Positions 10,596 through 21,712 of a DNA stretch of 64,000 bases are shown here, one piece after another. A program made the translations under genes and the position numbers. The stretch is from contig JAWZYU010000034.1 of assembly GCA_038380435.1 (NCBI GenBank), positions 5,190,704 to 5,254,703 on the forward strand. Direction: 5' to 3'. Positions within the stretch are counted from its first letter, which is position 1. Every line of letters begins with the position of its first letter. Origin of the DNA: Ryuthela nishihirai (Eukaryota; Arthropoda; Arachnida; Araneae; Heptathelidae). Under the pieces are notes generated by a model. The model was not told the origin of the DNA. It searched no databases and was given only the letters and a program-made list of their open reading frames with translations.

Positions 10596-11210
10596 TACTT
10601 TTCCGGGTCATTCCATGTCAATTCAACCAGGCCAGTTCACCACACATCAGATTTCAATCAACTTTGGCATAAATGTTAATATACATAAGATGTCTAAAAT
10701 ATTTTGAGTCAAAAAAATTTTTGTAAGGAGTTACAATCCTTTAACCTAAGGAGAAAATATACCTAAGGAGAAAATACTAAAAAAATTTTTTTTTCCTTTG
10801 CTTCTATGGTAGATGAGAAGACCAAACTTGGTGTAATGATGTAGATTTGGATGATAATTTTAAAAAAATAATAAAATTTGAAAATGTAATTTGGTTTTGA
10901 AAAAAAAATTGAAAATTGAAAATTTTAAAATGTGAAAAAAACGATGTGGCCACAAATGAAAAAAAATTGAAATTGACGTGTTGTACATTATGCTCCATAG
11001 AAGTGTTATACAAAATTTGGAGTATAATCATTTCTTTGATAACAGAGTAAAAAAATATTGAAATTTTATTAATTTTATGGTTAATGATGCACTTCAGGGG
11101 GACCACATTGATGCTCTTGTTTGTACCTGCGCACTAAATGGAGAGGCTACTGATGTGCTTTGTTGCTTGCCTCAAACATGACTTTGTAACTCCCAGTACC
11201 ATTTGGCTTC
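10596..11210 (+). repeat. Interspersed repeat D
   Basis: From GGGTCATTCCATGTCAATTC to about GGAGAGGCTACTGATGTGCT. The right half is repeated in inverted orientation at 25.28-25.56 kb: shared phrases include TGTACATTATGCTCCATAGA, GCACTTCAGGGGGACCACA and GAGAGGCTACTGATGTG with small changes. A non-coding dispersed element; class unknown. Confidence 0.55.
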
Positions 11211-11870
11211 TACTTACAGCTATAATACTATGATTATCCTTTGGTACGGATGAGCAATCAATAAAGCCAAGTTTTGAGGAAACAAAATTAGGAATTCAAA
11301 TATTGAATGATTTGATGATACATAGTGAGGGTGAACAGATTTCAATTAGTAAAATCTGGAACAGTTTAGCAAATGTTTCAGTAAACTGAAACTGGAACAT
11401 TTTTTCTCAAAAGCATAACCCAGGGAAAATTTAACTAAAGCAGTTGTAGAACAGCACAATAGGTATGATGGATAATTCATAGTTGGTGGGTGAGCTCAGC
11501 CACTCTAAACCAGAGTATAAATTTCAGTTATGTTGTGTAAATTGATGATAAGCCTATGTAAACTTTTGGCATGGCTAAATTCAAAGCATGTGTTTGCCTG
11601 ATGCAGTTCACGTAAATTTGGAAAAGGCATAAATGCAATGTCCATGTAAAATCAGAAAAAATAAAACACCTTAATGCAGTGACAGTGTTATTCTAAAAAT
11701 GTGCTAATTAAATATATGCAAATGGAGTGTGGACTGCATACAATCACAAGAAACTGAGTCATTTAGGCATCCCAAAAATTTGTTTTGGAACACTGACAGT
11801 TCCCTAAAAACTGACGATGTCTGATCACCCTAGTCATACCAAAATAAAACCAGAATTACAGAATAAACTA
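11211..11870. other. TMED10 intron, nothing recognised
   Basis: AT-rich and unique within the window. Confidence 0.4.
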
Positions 11871-11871
11871 G

Positions 11872-11973
11872 GGCAGGGGTGACTCAGTCAGTAGCACATG
11901 AGGCTTGAGTCCCAGCTGGGCCAGCGTGAGATTTATCTCCACAAAACTCCCTGCCCTCGGTCAGTAGGGGAAT
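11872..11973 (+). mobile_element. SINE family C, partial copy with shortened tRNA head
   Basis: GGGCAGGGGTGACTCAGTCA then GAGTCCCAGCTGGG. About 30 bases between the A-box region and the middle of the B box are deleted. It stops after CAGTAGGGGA, so the 3' half is missing. Confidence 0.8.
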
Positions 11974-12726
11974 TCCATTAATCAGACATTAATCAATATT
12001 AATCATATCTACTGAAGTGAGATTCTTTTAACCCTAATGGCTATGTATCAGACCACTGTCGATATTCTGTAATAGCTAAACCAATTTTTAAAATGTTTAT
12101 TTTATAGGTTTTTATTGAAATCATGTTATTAATATTATATTAGGTTTTTATTGAAATAAATAAAAATAGTGGTAAATATGGAAAATGTGCTAGATGAAAA
12201 AGTTAATTGCAAAATACTCTCTTTACATAAAAACGTTTTTCAAATATATGATCCTAGAAGGAAATGCAGAATCTTTCAGTCTGAGGATGAGTGTTTGAAA
12301 GTTATGAAACTCTCTTAATTTGACTTTCCCTTAACATGGAACTGCTCATATTTTAATGATTGTAAATGTGTTTAGATGATAAAGTGGACTTATTTAAGTT
12401 TTTGATTATAGTTTTCTTTGTTAAAACCCATGCAGATAATTTATCTAAAATTACCCTTTTCATTTCTATTTTGTACACATTAGAAAATATTTGTCTAGAA
12501 AAGTTGTTATATTGTTACTGAAACTAAAATTTAATTCTTGAAAAGTTTTTTATTTGAAATAATTTTAAAAAGAATTTAGAATTGTTCAGAAATTAAATTA
12601 TAAAATTCACGTCAGCAGATTCCAGTTTGTACATTTTTTTCAAGAATTCATGAATCAGTGAATTAATAATGTTTGTTAAAAATGTAGTTACCAGTAGCTC
12701 TTGTTTTTAAACTGGTGAAATAAATT
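11974..12726. other. TMED10 intron, nothing recognised
   Basis: AT-rich. A short local duplication near 12107-12155 (TTATTGAAAT with ATAGGTTTTT or TTAGGTTTTT) is the only structure noticed. Confidence 0.4.
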
Positions 12727-12812
12727 GGGTGGTAGAAGCAAGTGAAGAGGAAGGAATTGCTTAGATAGGATAAGTCCATTAAAAATCTTGGGCAGTATGG
12801 GCAATTATGGTA
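12727..12812 (+). repeat. Inverted repeat upstream of TMED10 exon 2 (left arm)
   Basis: GGGTGGTAGAAGCAAGTGAA through GGGCAGTATGGGCAATTATG. The reverse complement, about 90 percent identical by eye, lies at 15459-15544 beyond the exon. The pair could form an intramolecular stem of about 85 bp in the pre-mRNA. Confidence 0.85.
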
Positions 12813-13070
12813 TATATATATATGTATTATAGCTGTTTAACTATAATTCCATAGTATTCAAGTTTACGAATGACTTGGCTACTCAGGTAATACTCCTAGA
12901 TAAGATTTTGACAGATCAGATAGTGCTTGTTATCTTTCATACTAATAGCAGTATCTGTTACTTTCAAATTAGCTTATTTTGACATTTTATGCTTATACTC
13001 AAGTTTCATTCTGTAAAAAGCATTAGGATATATGTAGTTGAAGTAATAAGTGTTTGAATAATTCTTGCAG

Positions 13071-13141
13071 GACAGCGAGGAATGGATCGTGATGTTACCT
13101 TGGTACTGAAGCATGGTGTTGAAGCCAAGAGTTATGACAGT
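13071..13141 (+). CDS. TMED10: TMED10 coding exon (end of GOLD domain)
   Basis: Encodes GQRGMDRDVTLVLKHGVEAK then SYDS, completing the codon begun at 6327. It aligns with the last strands of the GOLD domain (family pattern: D..V.L...HG.EAK.Y). Acceptor TTCTTGCAG, donor GTGAGC. The intron before it is 6743 bp and the one after 6006 bp. A piggyBac-like element starts only about 70 bp downstream of the donor, and an inverted repeat pair encloses the exon. Confidence 0.96.
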
Positions 13142-13212
13142 GTGAGCAATTTTATCATTTATTAACTTTTGTTTTTCAGTGGCATTGCCAGGAAGCAGTA
13201 TTAGAGGTTTAA

Positions 13213-15445
13213 CCCTTCCAGTGTCCACGTTGTCTGTATACGTTCGGAGAATTGAATTGAGAGGCCAAGGACGTGTGTATAAGCTTATAGTACAACAAAA
13301 AATATTAATTTTAAAAAAATAAAAATTGCCGTTGCAATTTTTTTTGTATATAATTTTTAAAAATAGATAATTTAGGCTTCAAAAATAATATTTTGCTTTT
13401 TAATTTGATGCATATTTTATTAAACTACAATATAAATAATTTTATAAAGCCATCTGATTGCCATTTCTTAGAAGCACTAAACGGTATTGCCGATTTGCTT
13501 GTTAATGTTCCTAGTTGCTGAAGCAACCTTCTGATTTAAGTTCACAAGTTTGATTTAAACTATTATCAACAAATTTTTCCTTAAATTTTCGAAAATCTAA
13601 AAATAGCAAAAAAACTGCTATTTTTAAAAATGATAGATTTTGGAAGTAATTACAAAATACTTACTGTAACTTTTTTTTTCTGTTTCACACTCTTTTCTGT
13701 CATAAACCTATATTAAATTTCAGTATTCCCAAGTTAGTTTTATCATTTTCTCCAGCATCCTTCTTAGAAATTCTGGTTGCACCTGCATTTAATTAGTTAT
13801 GCTTCACTGAGTCAAACAAGACAGATGGCTGACACATGCTATCTCCGTTCCATGTGCTGTAAGTGTTTTTTACAGTTTTGGTGCAACATATTGGATATTC
13901 TTTCTAAAGTTTGTATTTTGCTTATATTTAAACCTTAGTTTTCATTTCAGTAGATTTATTTTTTGGAAATTAGCGATCTTTTGGCCAATCGTTAAGTGTT
14001 GATTTTTTCATAGTTGTATCATATGGCCAGCCTACAACTTTTTTGTTGCTGTGGATATTTTAACATCACATTAGGCTATATGTTAATTTTTATTTTATTA
14101 TTTATTACCTTTCCAGTAAAACTTTGATATAGTATCATTTTCTGAAAATAAATGAGGTCTTGGATATAAAAGCAAATTCATTTCTGTATATATACTTCTG
14201 TTAGTGATCTTCGGTCAACTGATTTATCGATCTTTATGAGTTATGCTAGATTGGAGGCTGGCTTAAAAGTTGTTTCGGGTATTTTATTTAACATCCCATT
14301 AGGTTATATGTAATTTTTCTTCTATTATTTCTTGTTTTTTTAATAAAAAAAAAAAACTTTGAGCTTGTACCGTTTTCTGAAATTGAATGTCTTATATACA
14401 GAAGCAAAATAGACTTCCTTGCTATGGAAATCGGCCATCATTTGGGAGGGCAATTTCGGGAAGGGCTGGTCCGTGGTGCACAAACCTTTCTGCACTTAGC
14501 CAATCTCCAAACTACAACACCCAAAGAAAAAATTCATAATGTTAGTAGAAAAAGCAGCCAAGGAAGTTTTGTTTTCTATTTCATAACCAGTTTAGAAAAT
14601 CCCATGAATGTGAGAAGGCCAAGTCACATTGTATAACACTGGCCATGTTTAAAATATACAATGCTGAAAAGAATCATTAAAAGAAATGAAAATCATATTT
14701 CAGGTTGAATATTATATTATTCAGGAGGAAATTTCCTTTCGATAAATATGTAATTTAACTATTTTTATTCATCAGGTTTTCCAAAATGAAGCCTTAATTG
14801 TATAGTGTGATCTTTTTTTTTTTCACCATATCACATTGAAAAAGTCTTATTAAAATCAATATGCTTGCAAATTTGTTTATATTATTTATTTTCATGAAAT
14901 TTGTAATTAAATTCTGTTTCATTTGGTATATAACATGACCTATTTCCATTGATTGGTTTTTTTTTTAAATTGTAAAGTTGACTTGTTTATCTAACTTGGC
15001 ACAGTTGGCTAAAAGCCTGGAATTTTCTCAAAGTATGGTACCAAGAGAAAAATTACAAAACAAGAAAAATATTTACTTAAAACCAAAAAAATAATTTTTT
15101 TTGTTATTCAGAAATATATAGTCATTCTGTTCATGTGCATTGTAATCATTTCTGTTTATTAGTTTTTTTTAAATAAATTTTTATTTGTGTTGTCAGGTGC
15201 ATTTTTTTACTACATGACTCTAAAAAAGTCCTATTAAAATAAAACGTATCTTCTTTTTTGTTAAATACTTGATTTTCAGAAAATCCAGAATTAAATGCTG
15301 ATTTGGTATACAACATGCCATAATTCCTTTCATTAATTATTTGGCAAAAAAGTTCTAAAGTTAAAGTTTTTTTTGACTGAGCATAGTGAGAAAATAACTT
15401 GGCCCCTGGATGGAAACCCATTTTTCAGCTTGGACACTGGAAGGG
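13213..15445. mobile_element. piggyBac-like element with TTAA ends, apparently non-coding
   Basis: CCCTTCCAGTGTCCA (13213-13227) and its exact reverse complement (15431-15445) form terminal repeats, each flanked by TTAA (13209-13212 and 15446-15449). TTAA duplication and CCC ends are the signature of piggyBac elements. In 2.2 kb I could find no transposase motifs; the longest ORF (15146-15421, minus) is not recognised. The interior holds diverged direct repeats (about 14050-14190 with 14279-14420, and about 14846-15000 with 15225-15400), so this may be a non-autonomous derivative grown by internal duplication, or a very old full element. Confidence 0.8.
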
Positions 15446-15458
15446 TTAATCTTCTCAG

Positions 15459-15544
15459 TACCATAATTGCCCATACTGCCCAAGATTTTTAATGAACTTG
15501 TCTAACCTAAGCAATTCCTTCCTCTTCATTTGTTTCTACCACCT
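15459..15544 (-). repeat. Inverted repeat downstream of TMED10 exon 2 (right arm)
   Basis: Reverse complement of 12727-12812. It begins ten bases after the TTAA at the piggyBac end. Together the arms enclose exon 2 and the piggyBac-like element. Confidence 0.85.
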
Positions 15545-15640
15545 GTTTGAAATGCTTTGGGTCATCATGGTAGTGAAAAGATTAAGCCCTCCCACCTCTT
15601 AAGGAAATTTTAATGCAGGATGATTAAAAAATGTTAACTA

Positions 15641-16504
15641 CAGGGTGTCCCTGAATTTGTGGCCCAAATGTGAGGGAATGGTAGTACGCACCAAACCCAC
15701 CAATATTCGTCATAGAATATGTGACCGCAAACGCAGTGAGGAGTCTGAAATGAAGGACAGACACAGAGGTTTCCAGAGTGACATTGGAGATCATTACAAC
15801 AAATGCTCAAACATCTGCCCACCAACGTTGATATAGGCAGCAAATGGCAGAGTAGTGATCAGCGTACCTGCTCGTACACACCGGGTTTGTCGCACACATC
15901 GGTGGCTGCAATGGGCAGTCAGTTTTATCATTTATACTGATCTAAAGAGTCATGTTACAGAAGTGGCAACAAGGTTTAATTTAGAGGGAAAGAGGTGTTA
16001 ACAGTTGCACAAAACACACTTCATAGATACTTCACTCTGACCATCTTGGCCCATATGTGGTTCCTGCACGATGGGTGCCCCATTGTGCTGGAACGTGTGT
16101 GCAAAATACGGTATGTTCGCCCGTCGAGGCAGTCCAGCAGTAGGTAGGGTCCAATTAAGTAGAGTGTACACAACACTCTTCAAATGTCCCCACAGAAAGA
16201 AATCGATACAAGAAAGATCGGGCGATCTGGGGGGCCACGGGATGGGACCACCATGCCCAATCCATCAGTTCCCAAATGTGGTATGAAGATGCCGACACAT
16301 GTCCATACTGAAATGGGCAGGTGCCCATCGTTCTGGAACCACATACGGGCGCGGATTGTGGCTGGAACATTCTGAAGCAATTCCGGCAAAACCTGTTGCA
16401 GAAAAATACAGTATGTTCGCCCATCCAGGCGGTCCAGCAGTAGGTAGGGTCTAATTAAGTAGTCGTGCACAATCCCCGCCCAGATATTGACGGTGAACCA
16501 TTGC
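15641..16504 (-). pseudogene. mariner/IS630-like transposase relic, internally rearranged
   Basis: The terminus CAGGGTGTCCCTGAATTTG sits after a TA at 15639-15640. On the minus strand, fragments read HDYLIRPYLLLDRLDGRTYC, FLQQVLPELLQNVPATIRAR, MWFQNDGHLPI and, after a frameshift, IGHGGPIPWPPRSPDLSCID then FFLWGHLKSVVY. These blocks belong to the large arthropod mariner/IS630-like family with a WPPRSPDL signature. A segment of about 60 bp encoding the GRTY region occurs twice (about 16107-16157 and 16409-16459), so the copy has an internal duplication. Several frameshifts. The far terminus was not found; it abuts the relic of the unidentified repeated gene at about 16505 and may have inserted into it. 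Confidence 0.8.
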
Positions 16505-17900
16505 TGGTCATTTGGCAGCCAAGATTTTCATAGTTTTTGAGAAGATCTTGAATTGAGCTGATGGTAGTTTTCCTTTTTACGATTCCCTAAAAAACCCTGG
16601 ACCACAGACATGAAGGATTTCCATGCATTTCGCTCCTTCATATTCAGGTTTTTTTTCCAAAGACAGTATCATTCAGTAGCTTCCTGATCTGAGGACCAAC
16701 AAAGATCTCTTCTTTGTGCTTGGCATCACTTAGTTTTGGAAATTTTTCTTTCAAGTGCAAAAACCTTTTACCAATTTTGTCCATAGCCTTTACAAAGTTT
16801 TTCGTAAGCCCCAAATTGATGTGTAGTGATGGGAGCAGAACATCAGAGGGGTCAACTAGAGGCTTATTCCTCACATTACTCTTTCCAGGAATAAAAACAT
16901 CTCTTTTCAGCCAGTCTTTTGTTTTGTAGTGTTCCTTTCTGGCCCTAATGTTCCATAAACGCAGAAAACAGCAAAATTTTATGAAGCCTCCTTGAAGCCT
17001 GGAGCAAGAGAGGATACAACTTTTAGGTCACCACATATTGTTCACTTAAACTGATCATATTTTATAGCAATGAGTATTTTTTCCATGCTTTCATAAGTTT
17101 CATTCATTCCCATAGCGTATGTATGTCATTGGAATGGAAGGATGTTGGTTTCTTTATGCAAAAGGACATCTTGAAGCCGAATTTTGACAAATCTATAAAT
17201 AGACGCCATTCCTTAGGGTCGTGAATTGTTCCAATTTCTTCCATCAGCCCTGAAATATCTGTGCAGAAACACAAATCATCTTGCATCTTGTAATAAGCAG
17301 CGATAAAGCCAAATTTCTCTTTCTGAACAAAGAAACTGGTATCCTTGGCTAGAAGATTTCAAATCTTGAACCTAAAACTTCAGTTTGTTGTTTAAAAAGT
17401 CCTAGGCCTTGAAAAAGTCCTAGGTCAGTTTGCTGAATTAGATCGTCTAACTTTTTAGGAGTGTATGTAGGATCAGGATCTGTATGTTCCTCAAAGTCTT
17501 CCTCTGATGAATGTGAATCCATCTCCTCCCAGTTAGTTGGAGGTGTTGGCAACTACCCACTTCACTAGCCATGAACTGGCAACATGGAGGTGTTGGTATA
17601 GGAAGATCTTCTCCATGAGGAACTGGCCTTTTGGCTGAAGGCACATTTGGATATTGCATTTTGCTTTTGTTCTTTCTTGAAAAGTCCGACACTTTAGTTA
17701 AACAAGAATACAATCGTGAAGTGGCTAGTTGACTTATGACAAACTATTGGAACTGCAAAGGTCATGGATTTTCTTACTTTTAAACCATTTACTCAGGCCA
17801 ACAAAGCATGAAATGCAGCACACATGTGGAGCCCATGTTTTGCCCTGATCTCCAACATGACATCAAAAATACAAGTTATAGGCTTTCTTCACAATCTTTG
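16505..17900 (-). pseudogene. Unidentified repeated gene, copy 1 (degenerate)
   Basis: Minus-strand fragments match those of the copy at 42.1-43.8 kb. N-terminal side: QYPNVPSAKRPVPHGEDLPI then PTPP (about 17580-17660), preceded by a decayed GDQGKTWAPH region. Later: ICFCTDISGLMEE-like text near 17250 and, near the C-terminal side, LLPSLHINLGLTKNFVKAMD, FLHLKEKFPKLSDAKHKEEI and FVGPQIRKLLNDTVF (16644-16830). The frame is broken many times. I recall similar multi-copy uncharacterised proteins in Hydra, aphids and chelicerates, but I cannot name a function. The end near 16505 is cut by the mariner/IS630-like relic, so the last third (FHQ region) is missing. Intronic and antisense to TMED10. Confidence 0.7.
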
Positions 17901-19147
17901 TCAAAGAACGACCCTGGTATTTTAAAATATAAATCCTCCTACAATAAACTACAATAAAAACAAGAATGGCGGTCTGAGGTTAGGTTACCACTACATGTTT
18001 TCTCCCACTTGGCAATCAGTGTTGCCAGTCACAAAAAGTAAAATATCTAGTATCCTCCCAGTTGCCTGGAGGTGTTGGTATAGGAAGATCTTAATAGGAG
18101 TTAAAATGACCAATAATATAAAAACATCACGTGCTAGCCATTTTTTAAGGCCAGATATGAAATCAGCACCTGAAAAATAGTTTAATGGTAGCTAGAATTG
18201 TTCATGTTATATAAACTTTATAAACCAGTGTTTAACCAGTGATTTAATATTCAGTTGCAGTATAGCATTCTAAAGAAGAAAGAAGTTTGTTGGTAGGTAC
18301 ATATGGTTAGTACCATATGTACCTTTAATTTGCAGCTTGTGTAATTTTCTTGCACACTGCTCAAACAATTTTCAGTTTTGTAATGCGAATTTGATGGTTT
18401 CCATAAAATATGATTTTCCTACTCTGTGTAAATTGGTTGCTATAATGGGTTTTCTCGATATTTGTTTTTTTTAGCCAATAAGTCTGCAGTTCTTCATCCA
18501 AAATACGGTTAGCATGAGTCTAGTTGGCTAATGATACATTGGTCTAAGTTTTGAAATCAAGTTTTTGGAATGTTTTCAGCTGTTGAAAATCATATGTTAC
18601 ATCCAGAAAAAGTATATTAGAATAAATAATTTAAAAAATAACAGAATTGAAAAAAATTAAATCTTTTATTTGAAAAAAATATGAAACATTTCCATTGTCT
18701 TTAGTGTTTTTTTAATCTTTGTATTTTGTTGTTCATGGTTAAATACTTATATTTATATACATAACATGATCTGTTATTACTTCATGACTAACTAATAAGG
18801 TTTTAATTTCCTGAAAATCTCTTCAAGATAAATTCAGCCATCAGAATGAGTTCAGCTTTAAATGCTAAGTTTGAGAATTACAGAATATTTTTATTGGAAT
18901 AATAAAGTAATATAATTCTATTTTTGGAGATTGGTTATAAATTTACAATTTAGTTGACTTTAATAGGGAAACATGTAATAGAATTTGTTTGATTTTTTTT
19001 CCCAGCTTCTTCTTTCACTGTCCTTAGAGAAATTAGTTTCTCTTGAAAGAAATTCTCTGTGTATAACTTTTTTCTTGAGCTTATACAGGAATGTTTATAC
19101 TGTTGAAATGAAGTTTCTAAAAACGATTTTCTTGTTTTCTTGAATAG
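17901..19147. other. TMED10 intron, mostly unrecognised
   Basis: 17960-18100 contains a further duplicate of the GGAGGTGTTGGTATAGGAAG phrase from copy 1 of the unidentified gene, so the relic may extend here. A 13-bp palindrome AGGTACATATGGT with its complement lies at about 18293-18322. The rest is AT-rich, ending in the acceptor TTCTTGAATAG. Confidence 0.5.
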
Positions 19148-19274
19148 TTAGCTGAAGTTGGAAAATTAAAGCCACTGGAAGTAGAACTTCAAAAGTTGGA
19201 GGACCTTTCTGAATCTATAGTAAAAGACTTTGCTTACATGCGCCAACGAGAAGCAGAGATGAGAGACACAAATG
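19148..19274 (+). CDS. TMED10: TMED10 coding exon (coiled coil)
   Basis: Encodes [20 protein letters not shown] followed by [20 protein letters not shown] and TN, plus the first base of the next codon. This is the lumenal coiled-coil region through which p24 proteins form hetero-oligomers; the KPLE..L..LEDLS.SIV.DF.YM.. pattern is characteristic of the delta subfamily. Acceptor TTGAATAG, donor GTTTGT (weak at position 3). No stops or frameshifts. The following intron is 10986 bp. Confidence 0.96.
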
Positions 19275-19371
19275 GTTTGTATGAAAGCAAGATTACTAAT
19301 GGCACATTTAAATATTAAATATGAGGTTTAATGATAATAAAATTTTAAAATCATGTGCTTTTTGCTAAGCA

Positions 19372-20755
19372 CACTGGACAAAAAAATTCACTCCCAATCA
19401 TAGAAGGTAGTATTGACTTGATATACTGGTAGATGTGTGCCTGTAGTAACGCAGCAGTATATAGAGCGATGTGACCTTCCTTGTGCTCTATAGTGTTGTC
19501 AGTCCCAGTGGAGGGCCTGTTATGCATTGTTCCTGCCGTGAATCATGGGTTGGAAGAAAGACTGACTGAGTAACAAATGGATGTTATTTCATTTGGCAGG
19601 ATTAATGGATATGCTGTGCAGATAGTACTAAATTTGTTGGTGTTTCGAAACATATAATCCAATAAGTGCATAAATGCTGTACATCCAATTCAACTGTTAA
19701 TTGTAGACATTACTGCGACCACAAGTTAGCATTCACAGACAGGGACCAATGACAAGTATCACAACTAGTGACTGCAAACCGAATTCACCAAACAGGAATT
19801 GCTACATACAGTCATTGAAAGACCAGATCAGCATATTTCAGAAAGATCATTGTGATGGGTATGTGGAGCAAGATTGCTTTGGAAGAGACCCATGCTAACA
19901 GCTGCATGTAAAGCAACCCGGTTCAATGGGGTAAGCACTAATAGATATTGGACTGGAAAACTGTTTTCTGGTAAGATCTGTCTGTATTCCAATGATGCAA
20001 GGCAGAGTGCATCGCAGGAGTAACAAAACCTTCCATCTGGACTGTCCAAGGTGTTATTCCAACTGGAGGTGGTTCTGTATTGTTTTGGGTATTCATTACC
20101 TAGCCCATTAGTTTAGGCCCATTAGTTGAGGTATCGACCTGTTTAAATTAGGAAGCTATATAGAGATTCTGGATAATCAAGTGTTGCCTTTTGTGCTTCA
20201 TGTGAAAGACAAATAAAACATAGACACTGTTAGATCATATGGAATACCTGACAAGTTAGTTCACATAATGAAAGCTCTCTATAATAACACTGAATGATGT
20301 GTGAGAGTGGTAAAGCTTGTAGCAATTGGTGTAGCATTACTAGTGGATTCAACAAAGAGCATATGTTGTGTGATGTTCCAGGACAATCGAAGGGTGCATT
20401 GGGCTAAACTTGTTACTGGCACAAAGTAACAATGGGGCACCTCGACCGGCCTGTAAAATCGCTGGATGTACATCCTATTGAAAACCTTTGGGACTATCTG
20501 GAATAGAGGATGAAACACTGAAATGGGCATCCACACAATCTAGCTGAACTATGAGTGTGTAAGTTGGAATTAATGTAAACTATATCCCATGACTGGTAGA
20601 TTCCATACCTAACAGGATTGCTGTTGTAAGTTATGTGAAGGGAGGTGTTACACAATATTTGAGAAATTACAGGTGACTATATGTCTGGTGAGCTTATAAA
20701 TTTGTTAGTATCAAGTCAATAATGCAAAATTTCTCCCAATTTCTTTAAAGACAAA
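19372..20755 (+). pseudogene. Tc1-like element relic containing an RTE fragment
   Basis: Motif-bearing frames give SILDNQVLPFVLH-like text near 20170-20200, FQDNRRVHWAKLV (second Asp block) near 20378 and a decayed PIENLWDYLE block near 20478-20505. Inverted terminal motifs TATTGACTTGATA (19411-19423) and its complement (20709-20721) mark the ends. Many stops. A block at about 20230-20355 does not belong to Tc1: it matches the RTE reverse transcriptase at 37.77-37.9 kb. Intronic, sense. Confidence 0.7.
20230..20355 (+). mobile_element. RTE reverse transcriptase fragment inside a Tc1 relic
   Basis: AGATCATATGGAATACCTGA, ATGAAAGCTCTCTATAATAA and GCTTGTAGCAATTGGT run parallel to 37768-37885 of the RTE element with about 90 percent identity by eye. 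It is cut at both ends and no target duplication was seen. Confidence 0.75.
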
Positions 20756-20904
20756 AGTTGATTGAGTAACTAAAAATAATCTCTGTGCTAATATGTTTTA
20801 TGGCAATTTAACTGCTTCCCTTAATAGCATAAGTGATGTTCTCTTTTCTAGCCTCATCAATCCACCAGACTAATATTTTTTATTAGCTTGAATGTAGTTC
20901 CAAC
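20756..20904. other. TMED10 intron spacer
   Basis: Short AT-rich spacer with nothing recognised. Confidence 0.3.
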
Positions 20905-20972
20905 CTCCATCTAATCGTTATTGGTTTTGGAACAAAAGGGACCTAGGTTCAAATACTAGGTAAAGCATGGTT
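20905..20972 (+). mobile_element. SINE family A, decayed head fragment
   Basis: GGGACCTAGGTTCAAATACT and GGTAAAGCATGG correspond to the B-box region GGGACCTGGGTTCGAGCCCC and following bases of family A. The body after it is lost. Confidence 0.55.
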
Positions 20973-21019
20973 GAAATAATAAACAATTACAGATATGCAC
21001 CTCTTGGTGATATACATTG

Positions 21020-21275
21020 AATAAATATAGAGAAAAAAATTGCCATTAGCTGGGTGGGATCTGAACCCATGATATCCGAATAACATATCGGGTGCTCTGA
21101 CCACTGAGCTACTGACTGCTGAATATTCATCCTGTATTGGTGGTTTCTAGCATTATACCACAGAGTTAGTCATTGGTAATGTATCTGATTGTAATTGAAG
21201 ACTGATCTAGTAGGCACTTTCAAAATTTGTGCACACAACCAGCCAACATCAAAAGTTAAAAGGCATGGTATTTTC
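21020..21275 (-). repeat. tRNA-headed repeat family G, left arm of an inverted pair
   Basis: On the minus strand it has a tRNA-like segment with the A-box-like GTAGCTCAGTGGTCAGAGCA and the B-box-like GGGTTCAGATCCC. A body follows, containing CTATGGTATAATGCTAGAAA and GGTTGTGTGCACAAATTTTG as seen on either strand. Reverse complement of 21455-21712. Confidence 0.75.
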
Positions 21276-21454
21276 AGTTTTGTATGATATTTATATTTCA
21301 GCTATCAGAGCACCCAGTGTGTTATCAGGAGATCATGCGTTCAGAATGAAAATTTTCCTCTATACTTATTCAATGTATATCGCCATCATGTGCATGCCTG
21401 TGATTGTCTATTATTTTGACATGAATCCTTCACTTGATTAAAGGTGTGTTGGCT

Positions 21455-21712
21455 AAAAAATGAATACCATGCCTCTTGACATTTGATGTTGTCTGGTCAT
21501 GTGCACTAAACTGGAAAGTGCCTTCTAGACCAGTCTTCAATTCCAGTCAGATACATTTGCGATGACTAACTCTATGGGATAACGCTTAAAGCTACCAATA
21601 GAGGATGATTGTTCATTGGTAGATAGCTCAGCGGTCAACACCTGACATATCAGGAGGTCATGGGTTTGGATCTCACCTGGTGAATGACAACTTTTCCTCT
21701 ATATTTAATCAA
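21455..21712 (+). repeat. tRNA-headed repeat family G, right arm of an inverted pair
   Basis: The tRNA-like part at about 21622-21695 has the A-box region GGTAGATAGCTCAGCGGTCA and the B-box-like GGGTTTGGATCTC. The body (21455-21620) mirrors the left arm. A third, partial copy of the tRNA-like part lies between the arms at about 21296-21365 on the + strand. Confidence 0.75.
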
